Notes: generated from the letters alone by a model not told the origin. Positions 17,889 to 26,787 are shown, counted from the stretch's first letter. The stretch: DNA of 64,000 bases from Chitinophagaceae bacterium BSSC1 (GCA_002256435.1 NKJC01000001.1:1612001-1676000); one strand, 5' to 3'. Translations and numbers: made by a program.

Positions 17889-18507
17889 GTGTAATTGGAT
17901 TTTGTCTTTGTATTTTGTATTGTTGAATTTTTTGGATACCCTCTAAGGATGCAATCCCGTAAAGGAAGTTTTCTAGTACCTCTTGACTCACTTTTGAGAT
18001 ACTGTATTTTGAAGTTGGAAATACTTCTCCGTTCATGACCACAAAAATGGATTCAATATGAAACTTGGCTAGAATGTCTACCTGTATTTCTGGTCTATAC
18101 AATCCTTCTTTAATACCACATTCCAAATTATCCCTGATGATCTTATAGAAAAACTCTTGTTTGTGTTCATTGAGTTTTTGGAAAGACTTGGGATGGTATT
18201 TCTGAATGTCGTGAACAATAGAGGTGTTCAATTGCTTGAGCATGTCTTGCATATCATCAATGGCCATGAAAATTTCGTGAATGGCGTTTTCCTTATTCTG
18301 CTTGTGTAATTCACATTGCCTGTGGTTGCGCTGAATCTCAATTTCCAATACCCCGTCAACTAGGGCATCCTTGTCGGCAAAATATTGGTAAATGGTCTTC
18401 TTGCTCATCCCCAGATGGTAGGCAATATCATCCATGCTCACACTTCTTATGCCATATCGCATAAAAAGTTCATGTGTCTTGCTGATAATTCGCTGATCTG
18501 TTTCCAT
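17872..18507 (-). CDS. TetR/AcrR family transcriptional regulator of the efflux operon
   Basis: A 211-residue DNA-binding repressor. The N-terminal helix-turn-helix is clear: IISKTHELFMRYGIRSVSMD, then DIAYHLGMSKKTIYQYFADKD (one residue more than quoted in family form), with the typical Y..F.DKD end of the recognition helix region. The remaining helical domain (residues about 60-205) should bind the inducer and dimerise. It is the first gene of the operon, overlapping the TolC gene by 17 bases. A 12-bp inverted repeat lies 25 bases upstream of its ATG, so autoregulation and repression of the whole pump operon is the simplest reading. The inducing ligand cannot be inferred. Confidence 0.9.
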   Translation of the reverse strand: METDQRIISKTHELFMRYGIRSVSMDDIAYHLGMSKKTIYQYFADKDALVDGVLEIEIQRNHRQCELHKQNKENAIHEIFMAIDDMQDMLKQLNTSIVHDIQKYHPKSFQKLNEHKQEFFYKIIRDNLECGIKEGLYRPEIQVDILAKFHIESIFVVMNGEVFPTSKYSISKVSQEVLENFLYGIASLEGIQKIQQYKIQRQNPITHEQAN

Positions 18508-18531
18508 AATCTAAAAATAGTCATGCAAAAC

Positions 18532-18565
18532 TATGGAAACTTTATTAGTAGCCAAAGTTTCCATA
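18532..18565. promoter_or_regulatory. Dyad operator upstream of the TetR gene
   Basis: Arms TATGGAAACTTT (18532-18543) and AAAGTTTCCATA (18554-18565) are perfect inverted repeats of 12 bases separated by 10 bases. A third partial copy, TTTCCATA (18501-18508), covers the TetR start codon. The site lies in the divergent region between the TetR gene and the DUF502 gene, about 25 bases upstream of the TetR ATG. That is where an autorepressor should bind. Assignment to this TetR protein is by position. Confidence 0.75.
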
Positions 18566-18657
18566 TAAAAAAATTGTAAAATTTTCTTAACCGGTTAAAA
18601 AAAGGGATAAACCATCAAAATCTCCTTTCTTTGTTCTCAGAAATTAAAATCCTACCC

Positions 18658-19311
18658 ATGCCGCAACTGCCACGGCCCAGTTTTAGTGCTTATTTAAAAA
18701 AGCTGCTCCAATTCTTTTTACAGGGATTGATAGTTTTGGCACCTATTGGTATTACCATTTGGGTGGTTTTAGGTCTATTTAATTATGTAGATGGCTTTTT
18801 GCCCAACCTAATCAATAACCTTGCCCCCGAATTATTGGAGAAAGACGCGGCCGGTAACCTGACCCGTTTACCTGGATTAGGATTTATTGTGGTGGTATCC
18901 CTTGTTTTGCTAGTTGGTTGGTTATCAAGCCTTTTTGTGGTTGGTAGACTGGTAGCCGTATTTGATACAGTTTTGGAAAGAACCCCTGGCATCAAATTTA
19001 TTTATTCTTCTGTCAAGGACTTTTTGGAGGCTTTTGCTGGGAATAAGAAAAAATTTGACCATCCTGTGTTGGTGAATGTAGACGGTCCCAATGTTTGGCG
19101 TATTGGATTTATTACCCAACATACCAGCAAAGATCTTGGTTTGGATGAGCATGTAACGGTTTATGTACCACATTCTTATGCCATATCAGGTATCACTTAC
19201 CTGGTTCCGAAAGAAAAAATTAAAGAACTTCCTCCCCATATACATCCTGCCGAAGCCATGAAATACGTGGTCTCAGGTGGGGTAAGTGCATCACATGAAC
19301 AGGCATCCTAA
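18658..19311 (+). CDS. DUF502 family inner-membrane protein
   Basis: A 217-residue DUF502 protein. Two N-terminal transmembrane segments are visible: LLQFFLQGLIVLAPIGITIW and, after a loop, the LGFIVVVSLVLLVGWLSSLF stretch (about residues 70-90). They are followed by the conserved GRLVAVFDTVLERTPGIKFIYSS region (given in part as ERTPGIKFIYSSVKDF) and a soluble C-terminal beta domain with HVTVYVPHSYAIS. The start is ATG 18658; an in-frame TTG at 18631 is unlikely. The function is not known; plant and bacterial relatives are membrane proteins without an assigned activity. It is divergent from the efflux operon and 72 bases upstream of serC. Confidence 0.88.
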   Translation: MPQLPRPSFSAYLKKLLQFFLQGLIVLAPIGITIWVVLGLFNYVDGFLPNLINNLAPELLEKDAAGNLTRLPGLGFIVVVSLVLLVGWLSSLFVVGRLVAVFDTVLERTPGIKFIYSSVKDFLEAFAGNKKKFDHPVLVNVDGPNVWRIGFITQHTSKDLGLDEHVTVYVPHSYAISGITYLVPKEKIKELPPHIHPAEAMKYVVSGGVSASHEQAS

Positions 19312-19383
19312 GGGATTCCCATTCACAAATCGGCCCTAAGTTTTCCTGTAAAATCGGTTAACTTGCGGTTTCAAGCAATCGAA

Positions 19384-20454
19384 ATGAGCGTTCATAACTT
19401 CAATTCGGGGCCATCTATACTGCCCCAACCGGTTCTAGAACAGGCCGCTAAAGCCATCCATGATTTTAATGGAACGGGTTTGTCCATTCTTGAAATAGGA
19501 CATCGCACCAGCCATTTTCAATCTGTATTGGATTCGGCTATTGGTTCTGTAAAAAGACTCATGCAATTAGATGACCAATATGAAGTACTCTTTTTGCATG
19601 GAGGTGCTACTACCCAGTTTATGCAGGTTCCCATGAACCTTTTGGATCAAGGTGAAACCGCTGCTTATTGCGATAATGGCATCTGGGGAAACAAAGCTTA
19701 CAAAGAAGCTGCACTCTTTGGCAACGCTGTTTTGGCAGCTAGCTCCGCTGATAGTTCTCATACTTATATACCCAAGGAATTGAACATTCCAGCCAATGCC
19801 AAATACTTGCATATTACTACCAATAATACGGTTGAAGGAACACAATGGCATGAATATCCCAATTTGGACATTCCATTAATTGGCGATATGAGTAGCGATA
19901 TTTTTAGTAGGGAAGTGGACTTCAAAAAATTCTCTTTAATCTATGCGGGTGCTCAAAAAAATATGGGTGCTGCTGGCGTAAATATGTTGGTGATTAAAAA
20001 GGATATTTTGGGCAAGATTCAGCGCAAGATTCCCACCATCATGAGTTACCAAAAGCATATTGAAGCAGGGTCACTCATGAATACACCACCCGTTTTTGCT
20101 GTTTATGTAAGCATGCTTACGTTGCAGTGGATTGAACAGGAAGGTGGTCTTGCTGAAATGGGAAAAAGAAGTCAAGAACGCGCAGACTTATTATATAATA
20201 CCATTGAAAGTCTTCCAATCTTCCAAGCCAAGGTTGCCAGGGAAGATAGGAGTCAAATGAATGCCGTTTTCTTTATTGAAGACGAGTCTTTGCAAAACTT
20301 ATTCTTGGATCAGTGTAAACAAGCAGGTTTTGTAGGCGTTAAAGGATATAGGACCGTAGGTGGTATTAGGGTTAGCATGTATAATGCACTACCTATGAGT
20401 AGTGTAAAAGCCATGACAGACCTGATGCAGGATTTTGCAAAACAACACGGATAA
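19384..20454 (+). CDS. serC: Phosphoserine aminotransferase
   Basis: Converts 3-phosphohydroxypyruvate and glutamate to O-phosphoserine in serine biosynthesis, and can act in pyridoxal phosphate synthesis. The 356-residue length is normal. The N-terminus HNFNSGPSILPQPVLEQAA is diagnostic, and so are EIGHRTSHFQSV, FLHGGATTQFMQVPMNL, the GDMSSDIFSR strand that binds PLP and YAGAQKNMGAAG with the Schiff-base Lys. The C-terminal GGIRVSMYNAL contains the Arg that binds the substrate. ATG 19384 is chosen; an in-frame TTG at 19363 is not needed. It sits 21 bases before a DUF1015 gene. In many Bacteroidota serA lies between these two, but it is missing here. Confidence 0.96.
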   Translation: MSVHNFNSGPSILPQPVLEQAAKAIHDFNGTGLSILEIGHRTSHFQSVLDSAIGSVKRLMQLDDQYEVLFLHGGATTQFMQVPMNLLDQGETAAYCDNGIWGNKAYKEAALFGNAVLAASSADSSHTYIPKELNIPANAKYLHITTNNTVEGTQWHEYPNLDIPLIGDMSSDIFSREVDFKKFSLIYAGAQKNMGAAGVNMLVIKKDILGKIQRKIPTIMSYQKHIEAGSLMNTPPVFAVYVSMLTLQWIEQEGGLAEMGKRSQERADLLYNTIESLPIFQAKVAREDRSQMNAVFFIEDESLQNLFLDQCKQAGFVGVKGYRTVGGIRVSMYNALPMSSVKAMTDLMQDFAKQHG

Positions 20455-20475
20455 AATAATCACTAAAAATAGAAG

Positions 20476-21711
20476 ATGGCAAACATCAAACCGTTCAAAG
20501 CATTAAGACCTCAAGCACAATTGGCCAAGCAAGTAGCAAGCCGTCCTTATGATGTGTTGAGCAGTGCAGAAGCAAAAGTGGAAGTTCAGGGAAATCCTTT
20601 TTCATTTTTACATATCACCAAAAGTGAGATTGACCTTCCAGAATCAGTAGACGTTCACGCACAAGAAGTGTATCAACAAGCAAAGGAAAACTTGGTGGCT
20701 TCTATTCAGCGCGACACTTTATTTAGGGAATCAAAAGAATGTTATTATATCTACCAGTTAATCATGAATGGCAGAAGCCAAACAGGATTGGTATGTGTGA
20801 GTAGTGTGGATGATTATGAAAATGACATTATCAAAAAACACGAATTCACTAGACCAGAAAAAGAACTGGATAGAATTAACCATATAAAAACATCTGGTGC
20901 ACAAACTGGAAATGTTTTCTTGGCTTATAGAAACAATACAGAGATTGACCAGATAATTGAAAAATGGAAAACCACCAAATCTCCTGGTTACGACTTTACA
21001 GCAGAAGATGGTATTCAACATACCATTTGGATTATCAGTGATGGTAGTACCTGTGATAATATCACACGCATTTTTGCTGAGCAAGTTCCATGTACTTATA
21101 TAGCAGACGGCCACCATAGAGCAGCATCTGCTTCAAAAGTGCGTGCAGCCTTGGGATCCGCTGCCACAGAGGGTTCCAACCATTTTCTAACTACCCTGTT
21201 TCCTTCTAATCAGTTATTCATCATGGACTATAACCGTGTGGTGAAAGACTTGAATGGATTAAGTGCAGACGCTTTCTTATCTGCATTGGAAGAAAAATTC
21301 ACCGTTACTATTGAAGGAATTCAGGCAGTCAGGCCAGCTAACTTACACGAGATTGGCATGTATTTGAACAAGCAATGGTATAAGCTAGTTGCTAAGACAG
21401 GTACATTTACAGAAGACCCCATTGGTGTTTTGGACGTAACCATTTTGCAAGACAATGTACTTTCTGCCTTGCTCAATATCAATGATCCAAGAACCGATAC
21501 CAGGGTTGATTTTGTAGGCGGTATTCGCGGTTTGGGAGAGCTTGAAAAAAGAGTAGATAGTGGTGACATGGCTGCTGCTTTTAGCATTTATCCCGTTACC
21601 ATGGATCAATTGTTCAATATTGCTGATAGTGGAAAAGTAATGCCACCCAAGAGTACTTGGTTTGAACCAAAATTAAGAGACGGTTTATTAACGCACTTGA
21701 TTTACGAATAA
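20476..21711 (+). CDS. DUF1015 family protein
   Basis: A 411-residue DUF1015 (TIGR/COG4198-type) cytoplasmic protein. Conserved features are the N-terminal IKPFKALRP, ASRPYDVLSSAEA, GNPFSFLHITKSEID, the ETVGLVCVSSVDDYEN-like stretch (here QTGLVCVSSVDDYEND), KHEFTRPEKELDR and IADGHHRAASASKVR. The C-terminus has RTDTRVDFVGGIRGLGELE and VMPPKSTWFEPKLRDGLLTHL. The biochemical role is unresolved; the steady association with serC and serA suggests a link to serine or phosphoserine metabolism, which is inference from gene context. It lies 21 bases after serC and 9 bases before the TPR gene, so the three are probably one operon. Confidence 0.9.
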   Translation: MANIKPFKALRPQAQLAKQVASRPYDVLSSAEAKVEVQGNPFSFLHITKSEIDLPESVDVHAQEVYQQAKENLVASIQRDTLFRESKECYYIYQLIMNGRSQTGLVCVSSVDDYENDIIKKHEFTRPEKELDRINHIKTSGAQTGNVFLAYRNNTEIDQIIEKWKTTKSPGYDFTAEDGIQHTIWIISDGSTCDNITRIFAEQVPCTYIADGHHRAASASKVRAALGSAATEGSNHFLTTLFPSNQLFIMDYNRVVKDLNGLSADAFLSALEEKFTVTIEGIQAVRPANLHEIGMYLNKQWYKLVAKTGTFTEDPIGVLDVTILQDNVLSALLNINDPRTDTRVDFVGGIRGLGELEKRVDSGDMAAAFSIYPVTMDQLFNIADSGKVMPPKSTWFEPKLRDGLLTHLIYE

Positions 21712-21720
21712 TTCAAACGC

Positions 21721-22731
21721 ATGCAAAAATTAGTCCTGATAGTTTGTCTTTTATTTACTTGCTGCCAAGCATTTGCGCAACAAGACACAAAGCAGTTGTA
21801 TGAATCTGCCAAGATCTTGATGCGTCAGGGTGAATATGAAACTGCTACTACGGTTTTACTCAAAGCAGTAAAACAAGACAGCACTAATCTAGACATGCAA
21901 AAAGACTTGGCGTATCTGTATTTGTTGCAAAACAATCCAGTGCTTTCTGCCCAAACGTCGAGACCATTGATTGATAGGGCTGACGCCGATGCGCAGTGTT
22001 TTCAAATGCTAGGCATGGCTTATAAGGCTGCAGCCAATTATTCGGAATGCGCTACCCTATATAAATATGGTCTTTTAAAATTTCCCCAAGCTGGTGTTCT
22101 ATACAATGAATACGGAGAACTCATGGCTATGCAACAGCAATTAGACCAAGCCATAGTACAATGGGAAAAAGGGATTGAGCAAGACCCCAATTATAGCAGT
22201 AATTATTACAATGCCAGCATGTACTATGCCCTAAACCGAAAGTGGTTGCGCGTGGCACTGTATGGAGAGTATTTTATTAACCTAGAAAGTTATACTGCAA
22301 GAACAGCAACCATCAAGGGTAAGCTGCTTAATGCCTATCAAGCATTATTACAACCTGGCGCTTTTCAGCAATACAGCAATGGCAATAGTTTTGAAAAAGC
22401 TTTTGCAGCAGCAATTTGCCAGAACAATACCACCAGCAAACCAGTGAATATTACTATTGAAAACCTATTACAAGCCAGAGCCGCATTTGTAACCAGTTGG
22501 ACCGCTGATAAGGCAAGCCAATATCCATTGAGATTGGTAGATCACTTATTGCAAATGCAAAAAGAAGGCATTTGGGATGCGTATCAACAATGGGTCTTTG
22601 GTGCAGCTTTAGATGCTGCAGCCTACCAGCAATGGCAAACTGTTCATGCAAAAGAGGCCGCAACCTATCAACAATTTCAACAAGGAAGGGTATTCAAAGT
22701 GCCTACACAGCAGTATTATACCGGAAACTAA
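21721..22731 (+). CDS. Exported tetratricopeptide-repeat protein
   Basis: A 336-residue protein with a Sec signal peptide (MQKLVLIVCLLFTCCQAFAQ) followed by several TPR-like helical hairpins. LYESAKILMRQGEYETATTV (residues about 24-43), LDMQKDLAYLYLLQNNPVLS, CFQMLGMAYKAAANYSECA and LDQAIVQWEKGIEQDPNYSS show the usual A/G/Y/P spacing. The second half is a less repetitive helical domain. It probably works in the periplasm as a scaffold. It is only 9 bases downstream of the DUF1015 gene and ends at an intrinsic terminator, making it the last gene of the serC unit. No specific partner can be named. Confidence 0.85.
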   Translation: MQKLVLIVCLLFTCCQAFAQQDTKQLYESAKILMRQGEYETATTVLLKAVKQDSTNLDMQKDLAYLYLLQNNPVLSAQTSRPLIDRADADAQCFQMLGMAYKAAANYSECATLYKYGLLKFPQAGVLYNEYGELMAMQQQLDQAIVQWEKGIEQDPNYSSNYYNASMYYALNRKWLRVALYGEYFINLESYTARTATIKGKLLNAYQALLQPGAFQQYSNGNSFEKAFAAAICQNNTTSKPVNITIENLLQARAAFVTSWTADKASQYPLRLVDHLLQMQKEGIWDAYQQWVFGAALDAAAYQQWQTVHAKEAATYQQFQQGRVFKVPTQQYYTGN

Positions 22732-22748
22732 TTGTTAAAAATTCTCTC

Positions 22749-22778
22749 AAAAGCCGATGAACATTCATCGGCTTTTTT
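22749..22778 (+). terminator. Intrinsic terminator of the serC unit
   Basis: AAGCCGATGA and TCATCGGCTT form a perfect 10-bp stem with a four-base loop, followed by TTTTTT. Confidence 0.92.
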
Positions 22779-22840
22779 ATTTGTCCGCTTTTCCCTAAAT
22801 TGACAGTTCTAACAACGGTTTCCTCTATAACGATTGCCAT

Positions 22841-24625
22841 ATGAACAGTAAAAGATTATTTGATTGCCTTGAACACCAATTGCAACATTTTCCCAAGCAG
22901 GATATGTTGGCTGCAAAAGAAAATGGTAAATGGGTCAAATACAGTACAGCTGAAGTAGCTGATATTGCCAATAAATTCAGTGCGGGTTTATTGGAACTAG
23001 GAATTAGTGGTAATGATTTTACGCCAGAAGGAGCAGACAAGATTGCCATCATTAGTAATAATAGACCAGAATGGGTATTTACAGATCTGGCCACCCAACA
23101 AACCGGAGCCATCTTGGTGCCTGTTTATCCTACTACCAATCCACTGGAATTGGAATTTATTCTCAATGACGCAGCGGTAAAATATGTGTTTGTCAGCAGC
23201 CAGGATTTATATGAGAAAGCAAAAGACGTTTGTGCTAGGGTTCCATCTGTGAAAAAGATTTTCAGCTTTGACAGACTAGAGGGCGTATCGCACTGGACAG
23301 AAGTTTTGGCAATGGCTAGTTCTGCTGCTTTGGAAAAAGTTACAGCCGCTAAAGCGATGGTACCTACAGAACATTTGGCTACCATTATTTATACATCAGG
23401 AACTACTGGAACGCCCAAGGGCGTGATGTTGCGTCACAGCAATATATACACCAATGTTTACTATTCTAAAGTAAGTTTTCCCTTTAATGATGCACCTGAT
23501 ACCAAGGTCTTGAGCTTCTTGCCCCTGAACCATATTTTTGAAAAGATGTGCACCTATATCTATTTATTTAGTGGTATCAGCATCTATTATGCAGAGAGTT
23601 TAGAAACCATTGGCGATAATTTAAAAGAAGTAAAACCTGATGGATTTACCACCGTTCCACGCTTGCTAGAAAAAGTGTTTGAGAAAATCATGACGGCTGG
23701 TTCACACTTAACAGGCACCAAGAAAAAGCTCTTTTATTGGGCTGTGGGATTGGCTGAAAAATATGATAACCAAAAAAGTGGGGGCTGGTGGTATGATACC
23801 CAATTGGCTATTGCCAACAAATTGATTTTTTCTAAATGGCGCGAAGCACTTGGAGGTAATATTAATTTTATAGTTACTGGAGGAGCTGCTTGTCAAGTAA
23901 AACTCCTGCGCATCTTTAATGCGGCGCGTATTCCAGTCTATGAAGGATATGGACCAACTGAAAATAGTCCGGTGATTAGTGTGAATAGAAAAGCGGTTGG
24001 CGGAACCAAGTTTGGTACCGTGGGTCCCGTGATTGAAGGAATTCAAGTAAAACTAGCAGAAGACGGAGAGATCCTGGTTAGTGGAAGTTGTGTAATGGCA
24101 GGCTATTACAAACGTCAAGACCTAACTGATGAAACCGTGATAGATGGATGGTTACATACCGGAGATATAGGTGTGATGGATGATGGCAAGTACTTAAAAA
24201 TCACAGACCGAAAGAAAGAATTATTCAAAACCAGCGGTGGTAAATACGTAGCACCACAACCCATTGAAAACAAACTCAAAGAAAGCCCCTTTGTAGAACA
24301 GGTGATGGTAGTGGGCGCTGAAAGAAAATTTGTTGGTGCCTTAATTGTACCATCTTTTCCAACGCTAAAAGAATGGATGCGCGAAAAGAATATTCCATTT
24401 ACAACGGCGGAAGATGCACTACACAATCCCAAAGTATTAGAACTCTATCGTGAGTTGGTAGAGAGTTTCAACAATTTCTTTAACCACGTAGAACAGATTA
24501 AAAAGTTTGAACTCATTCCAAGAGAGTGGAGTATTGAAACTGGTGAAATGACGCCTAAAATGAGTTTGAAAAGAAAAGTGGTGATGGAAAAATTCAAAGA
24601 AAATGTAGAGCGGATTTACGCATAA
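22841..24625 (+). CDS. Long-chain acyl-CoA synthetase (AMP-binding)
   Basis: A 594-residue adenylate-forming enzyme that activates long-chain fatty acids to acyl-CoA via an acyl-AMP. The P-loop-like motif TIIYTSGTTGTPKGVML (about residues 183-199) is present. So are the LPLNHIFEKM segment, VTGGAACQVKLLRIFNAARI, the GYGPTENSPVI motif and the hinge WLHTGDIGVMDDGKYLKITD leading to RKKELFKTSGGKYVAP. The C-terminal lid region includes the expected Lys near GEMTPKMSLKRK. Length and layout match bacterial FadD/Acsl-type ligases of Bacteroidota. It is transcribed alone between two intrinsic terminators. The chain length preference cannot be told. ATG 22841 gives a normal N-terminus with no signal peptide. 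Confidence 0.94.
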   Translation: MNSKRLFDCLEHQLQHFPKQDMLAAKENGKWVKYSTAEVADIANKFSAGLLELGISGNDFTPEGADKIAIISNNRPEWVFTDLATQQTGAILVPVYPTTNPLELEFILNDAAVKYVFVSSQDLYEKAKDVCARVPSVKKIFSFDRLEGVSHWTEVLAMASSAALEKVTAAKAMVPTEHLATIIYTSGTTGTPKGVMLRHSNIYTNVYYSKVSFPFNDAPDTKVLSFLPLNHIFEKMCTYIYLFSGISIYYAESLETIGDNLKEVKPDGFTTVPRLLEKVFEKIMTAGSHLTGTKKKLFYWAVGLAEKYDNQKSGGWWYDTQLAIANKLIFSKWREALGGNINFIVTGGAACQVKLLRIFNAARIPVYEGYGPTENSPVISVNRKAVGGTKFGTVGPVIEGIQVKLAEDGEILVSGSCVMAGYYKRQDLTDETVIDGWLHTGDIGVMDDGKYLKITDRKKELFKTSGGKYVAPQPIENKLKESPFVEQVMVVGAERKFVGALIVPSFPTLKEWMREKNIPFTTAEDALHNPKVLELYRELVESFNNFFNHVEQIKKFELIPREWSIETGEMTPKMSLKRKVVMEKFKENVERIYA

Positions 24626-24648
24626 ATAAAAATTTATATCAAATGAGA

Positions 24649-24671
24649 AGCTCGGGAAACCGGGCTTTTTT
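24649..24671 (+). terminator. Intrinsic terminator after the acyl-CoA ligase
   Basis: AGCTCGG and CCGGGCT (seven pairs, one G-U) with a GAAA tetraloop are followed by TTTTTT. Confidence 0.88.
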
Positions 24672-24709
24672 CATGGGCTAAACCTTGATTAATCTTGGTT
24701 TCGATTGCT

Positions 24710-24717
24710 TATATTTG
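24710..24717 (+). promoter_or_regulatory. Candidate promoter of the M20 amidohydrolase
   Basis: TATATTTG matches the -7 consensus TAnnTTTG exactly; a TTG lies 22 bases upstream (24685-24687). Transcription would start near 24723, nine bases before the ATG at 24732, which supports that start codon. Confidence 0.55.
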
Positions 24718-24731
24718 AGAAAAGCCTATTT

Positions 24732-26351
24732 ATGACATCCATTCTTCAAAAAATTTCTCTCACAGTTTTTTCTTTTTGTTTGTTTCAAATGGTATTTGCA
24801 CAAACCAAAGCCATTCCAGCAACTCAAGTAGACGCCATTAAAAAAGAAGTCTTAACCAGTGTTAGTGGAAAAGAAAAAGCCGTGCAAGAAATGGTAGACA
24901 TGGTCTTTAGTTTTGGCGAACTGGGATTTCAAGAAATAGAAACTTCTAAATACCTCACCAGCATCTTAGAAAAAAATGGGTTTACCATTGAACGCGGTAT
25001 TGCTGGTATACCCACTGCGTGGATGGCCAAATGGGGCAATGGAAGTCCTGTGATTGCACTTGGTTCAGACATTGATTGTATTCCCAAAGCGTCTCAGAAA
25101 CCTGGCGTTGCCTATAAAGATCCCATTGTAGAAGGTGCTCCCGGACATGGAGAAGGGCATAATTCTGGTCAAGCAGTGATCATCTTTGCAGCCATTGCTG
25201 CCAAAGAAGCCATGATCAAAAACAAGATTCCAGGAACCTTGGTCATCTGGCCTGGTGTTGCAGAAGAATTGGTAGGTAGCAAAGCATGGTATATCCGTGA
25301 CGGTTATTTTAAAAATGTAGACGCTTGTATTTTCACCCATGTAAGTGGTGACTTTGGTTGCGACTATGGAGACAATGGCAATAATGGATTGGTCTCTGTT
25401 AAGTTTTCTTTTGAAGGCGATGCTGCACACGCTGCAGGAGCTCCTTGGAGGGGCAAGAGCGCATTAGATGCAGTAGAGCTCATGGATATTGGTTGGAATT
25501 TTAAACGCGAACATTTAAAACCCACCCAGCGTTCGCATTATGTGATCACTGATGGTGGAGACCAACCCAATGTGATTCCTTCAAAAGCCAGTGTTTGGTA
25601 TTATTTCAGGGAAAGAACCTATGACGATATTCAAAACATGTATGATGCTGGTATTCGTATTGCCAAGGGTGCAGCCATGATGACCGAGACCAATATGAAA
25701 TACCAAATTTTGGGAACTGCATGGCCTGGGCATTTCAACAAAGCATTGGCTCAAGCATTGCACGCCAATATTCAAAAAGTGGGTTTACCCGAATGGTCAG
25801 AAGCTGATCAACAAATGGCAAGGGCGGTACAAAAATTAGTAGAAGCTCCTAAAAAAGATAATGCAGGAAGAGAAATCAACGGTTTGAGAAATAAGATAGA
25901 TACCCTAAAAGGATCGGTTCCTTTTTCCATGGGTGGAGGCTCAGATGATATTGCCGATATCTCTTGGAACCTACCTACCATTGTGCTTAGGTATCCTGCC
26001 AATATTCCAGGAACCAAGGGGCACCACTGGGCCGATGCCATTGCCATGGCAACACCTATTGCACACAAGGGTTCACTAGCCGGTGCAAAAGCTACTGCAC
26101 TTACTTTAATTGATTTGTTTACCAATCCCAAGGTATTGGCAGATGCCAAGGATTATTTTGTTAACGTGCAGACCAAGGATACTAAGTACAAACCCTTTAT
26201 TGCTGCCACTGATCCACCAGCTATTTATTTGAACAAAGAAATTATGGGACAATATCGGGAGCAAATGAAACCGTTTTATTATGACCCTAGCAAGTATGGC
26301 ACTTACTTAGAACAATTAGGAATCAAATATCCTACTGTAGAGAAAAAATAA
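24732..26351 (+). CDS. Exported M20-family amidohydrolase (AbgB-like)
   Basis: A 539-residue zinc-dependent amidohydrolase/peptidase of the M20D type. A signal peptide (SLTVFSFCLFQMVFAQ) directs it out of the cytoplasm. The catalytic domain shows IALGSDIDCIPKASQKPG with the bridging-metal Asp, and GHGEGHNSGQAV in place of the usual GHDxHxA block. LVIWPGVAEELVGSKAWYIRDG carries the Glu pair. A dimerisation domain follows from VSVKFSFEGDAAHAAGAPWRG to about residue 330. The C-terminal GGGSDDIADISWNLPT and GTKGHHWADAIAMATPIAHKG segments provide further metal ligands. Relatives cleave p-aminobenzoyl-glutamate or N-acyl amino acids; the substrate here is not evident. The start rests on the promoter at 24710-24717. 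Confidence 0.9.
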   Translation: MTSILQKISLTVFSFCLFQMVFAQTKAIPATQVDAIKKEVLTSVSGKEKAVQEMVDMVFSFGELGFQEIETSKYLTSILEKNGFTIERGIAGIPTAWMAKWGNGSPVIALGSDIDCIPKASQKPGVAYKDPIVEGAPGHGEGHNSGQAVIIFAAIAAKEAMIKNKIPGTLVIWPGVAEELVGSKAWYIRDGYFKNVDACIFTHVSGDFGCDYGDNGNNGLVSVKFSFEGDAAHAAGAPWRGKSALDAVELMDIGWNFKREHLKPTQRSHYVITDGGDQPNVIPSKASVWYYFRERTYDDIQNMYDAGIRIAKGAAMMTETNMKYQILGTAWPGHFNKALAQALHANIQKVGLPEWSEADQQMARAVQKLVEAPKKDNAGREINGLRNKIDTLKGSVPFSMGGGSDDIADISWNLPTIVLRYPANIPGTKGHHWADAIAMATPIAHKGSLAGAKATALTLIDLFTNPKVLADAKDYFVNVQTKDTKYKPFIAATDPPAIYLNKEIMGQYREQMKPFYYDPSKYGTYLEQLGIKYPTVEKK

Positions 26352-26413
26352 AATCTTGATTCAAGTACTGCAACATTTTGCTATTGAATAGCGTCATAGA
26401 TAAAATGAGATCC

Positions 26414-26761
26414 ATGAAACGCTGGTCCTATATTACCATACTAAGTCTTTTGATTTGTTTGTCTTGTAAAAAAGACGATGGGTTGCCTGCTGATATTCCG
26501 GCATGCATCAAGCAGAATATTGAAGCAGCCAAACAAGATACTTATGGTATTTCTGATGTTACGGAATATGAATACCAAGGGAAAATTGTTTACGCACTAA
26601 CACCATCTACTTTAATTGCCGATGCGTCAACACCTATTTATGACCAAACTTGTAAACAGATTTGTTCTGTAGGAGGATTTGGAGGACCAGCAATTAATCA
26701 GTGTAACGGAGAGAATTTTTTCCAAAAAGCCATAAAAAAAAGGGTTATCTGGACCAGATAA
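26414..26761 (+). CDS. Small lipoprotein of unknown function
   Basis: A 115-residue product whose N-terminus MKRWSYITILSLLICLSC is a lipoprotein signal with the acylated Cys at residue 18, followed by KKDDG. The mature part is short and contains four further cysteines. YGISDVTEYEYQGKIVYAL resembles small Bacteroidota lipoproteins with a compact beta domain (DUF6970-like), but I cannot assign a family with certainty. Alternative in-frame starts are ATG 26405 and TTG 26378; 26414 gives the neatest signal. The last codons and the TAA stop lie inside the stem of the convergent terminator (26737-26768), so coding sequence and termination signal overlap. It follows the M20 gene by 62 bases and may share its transcript. 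Confidence 0.7.
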   Translation: MKRWSYITILSLLICLSCKKDDGLPADIPACIKQNIEAAKQDTYGISDVTEYEYQGKIVYALTPSTLIADASTPIYDQTCKQICSVGGFGGPAINQCNGENFFQKAIKKRVIWTR

Positions 26762-26768
26762 CCCTTTT
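26737..26768. terminator. Bidirectional terminator between convergent genes
   Basis: AAAAGGGTTATCTGG and CCAGATAACCCTTTT form a 15-bp perfect stem with a single-base gap or a small loop, with A and T tracts on both sides. It serves the small lipoprotein gene (+) and the amidohydrolase gene (-). The stop codon of the lipoprotein gene is inside it. Confidence 0.9.
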
Positions 26769-26787
26769 CAAAAAATCATGCTATAGT

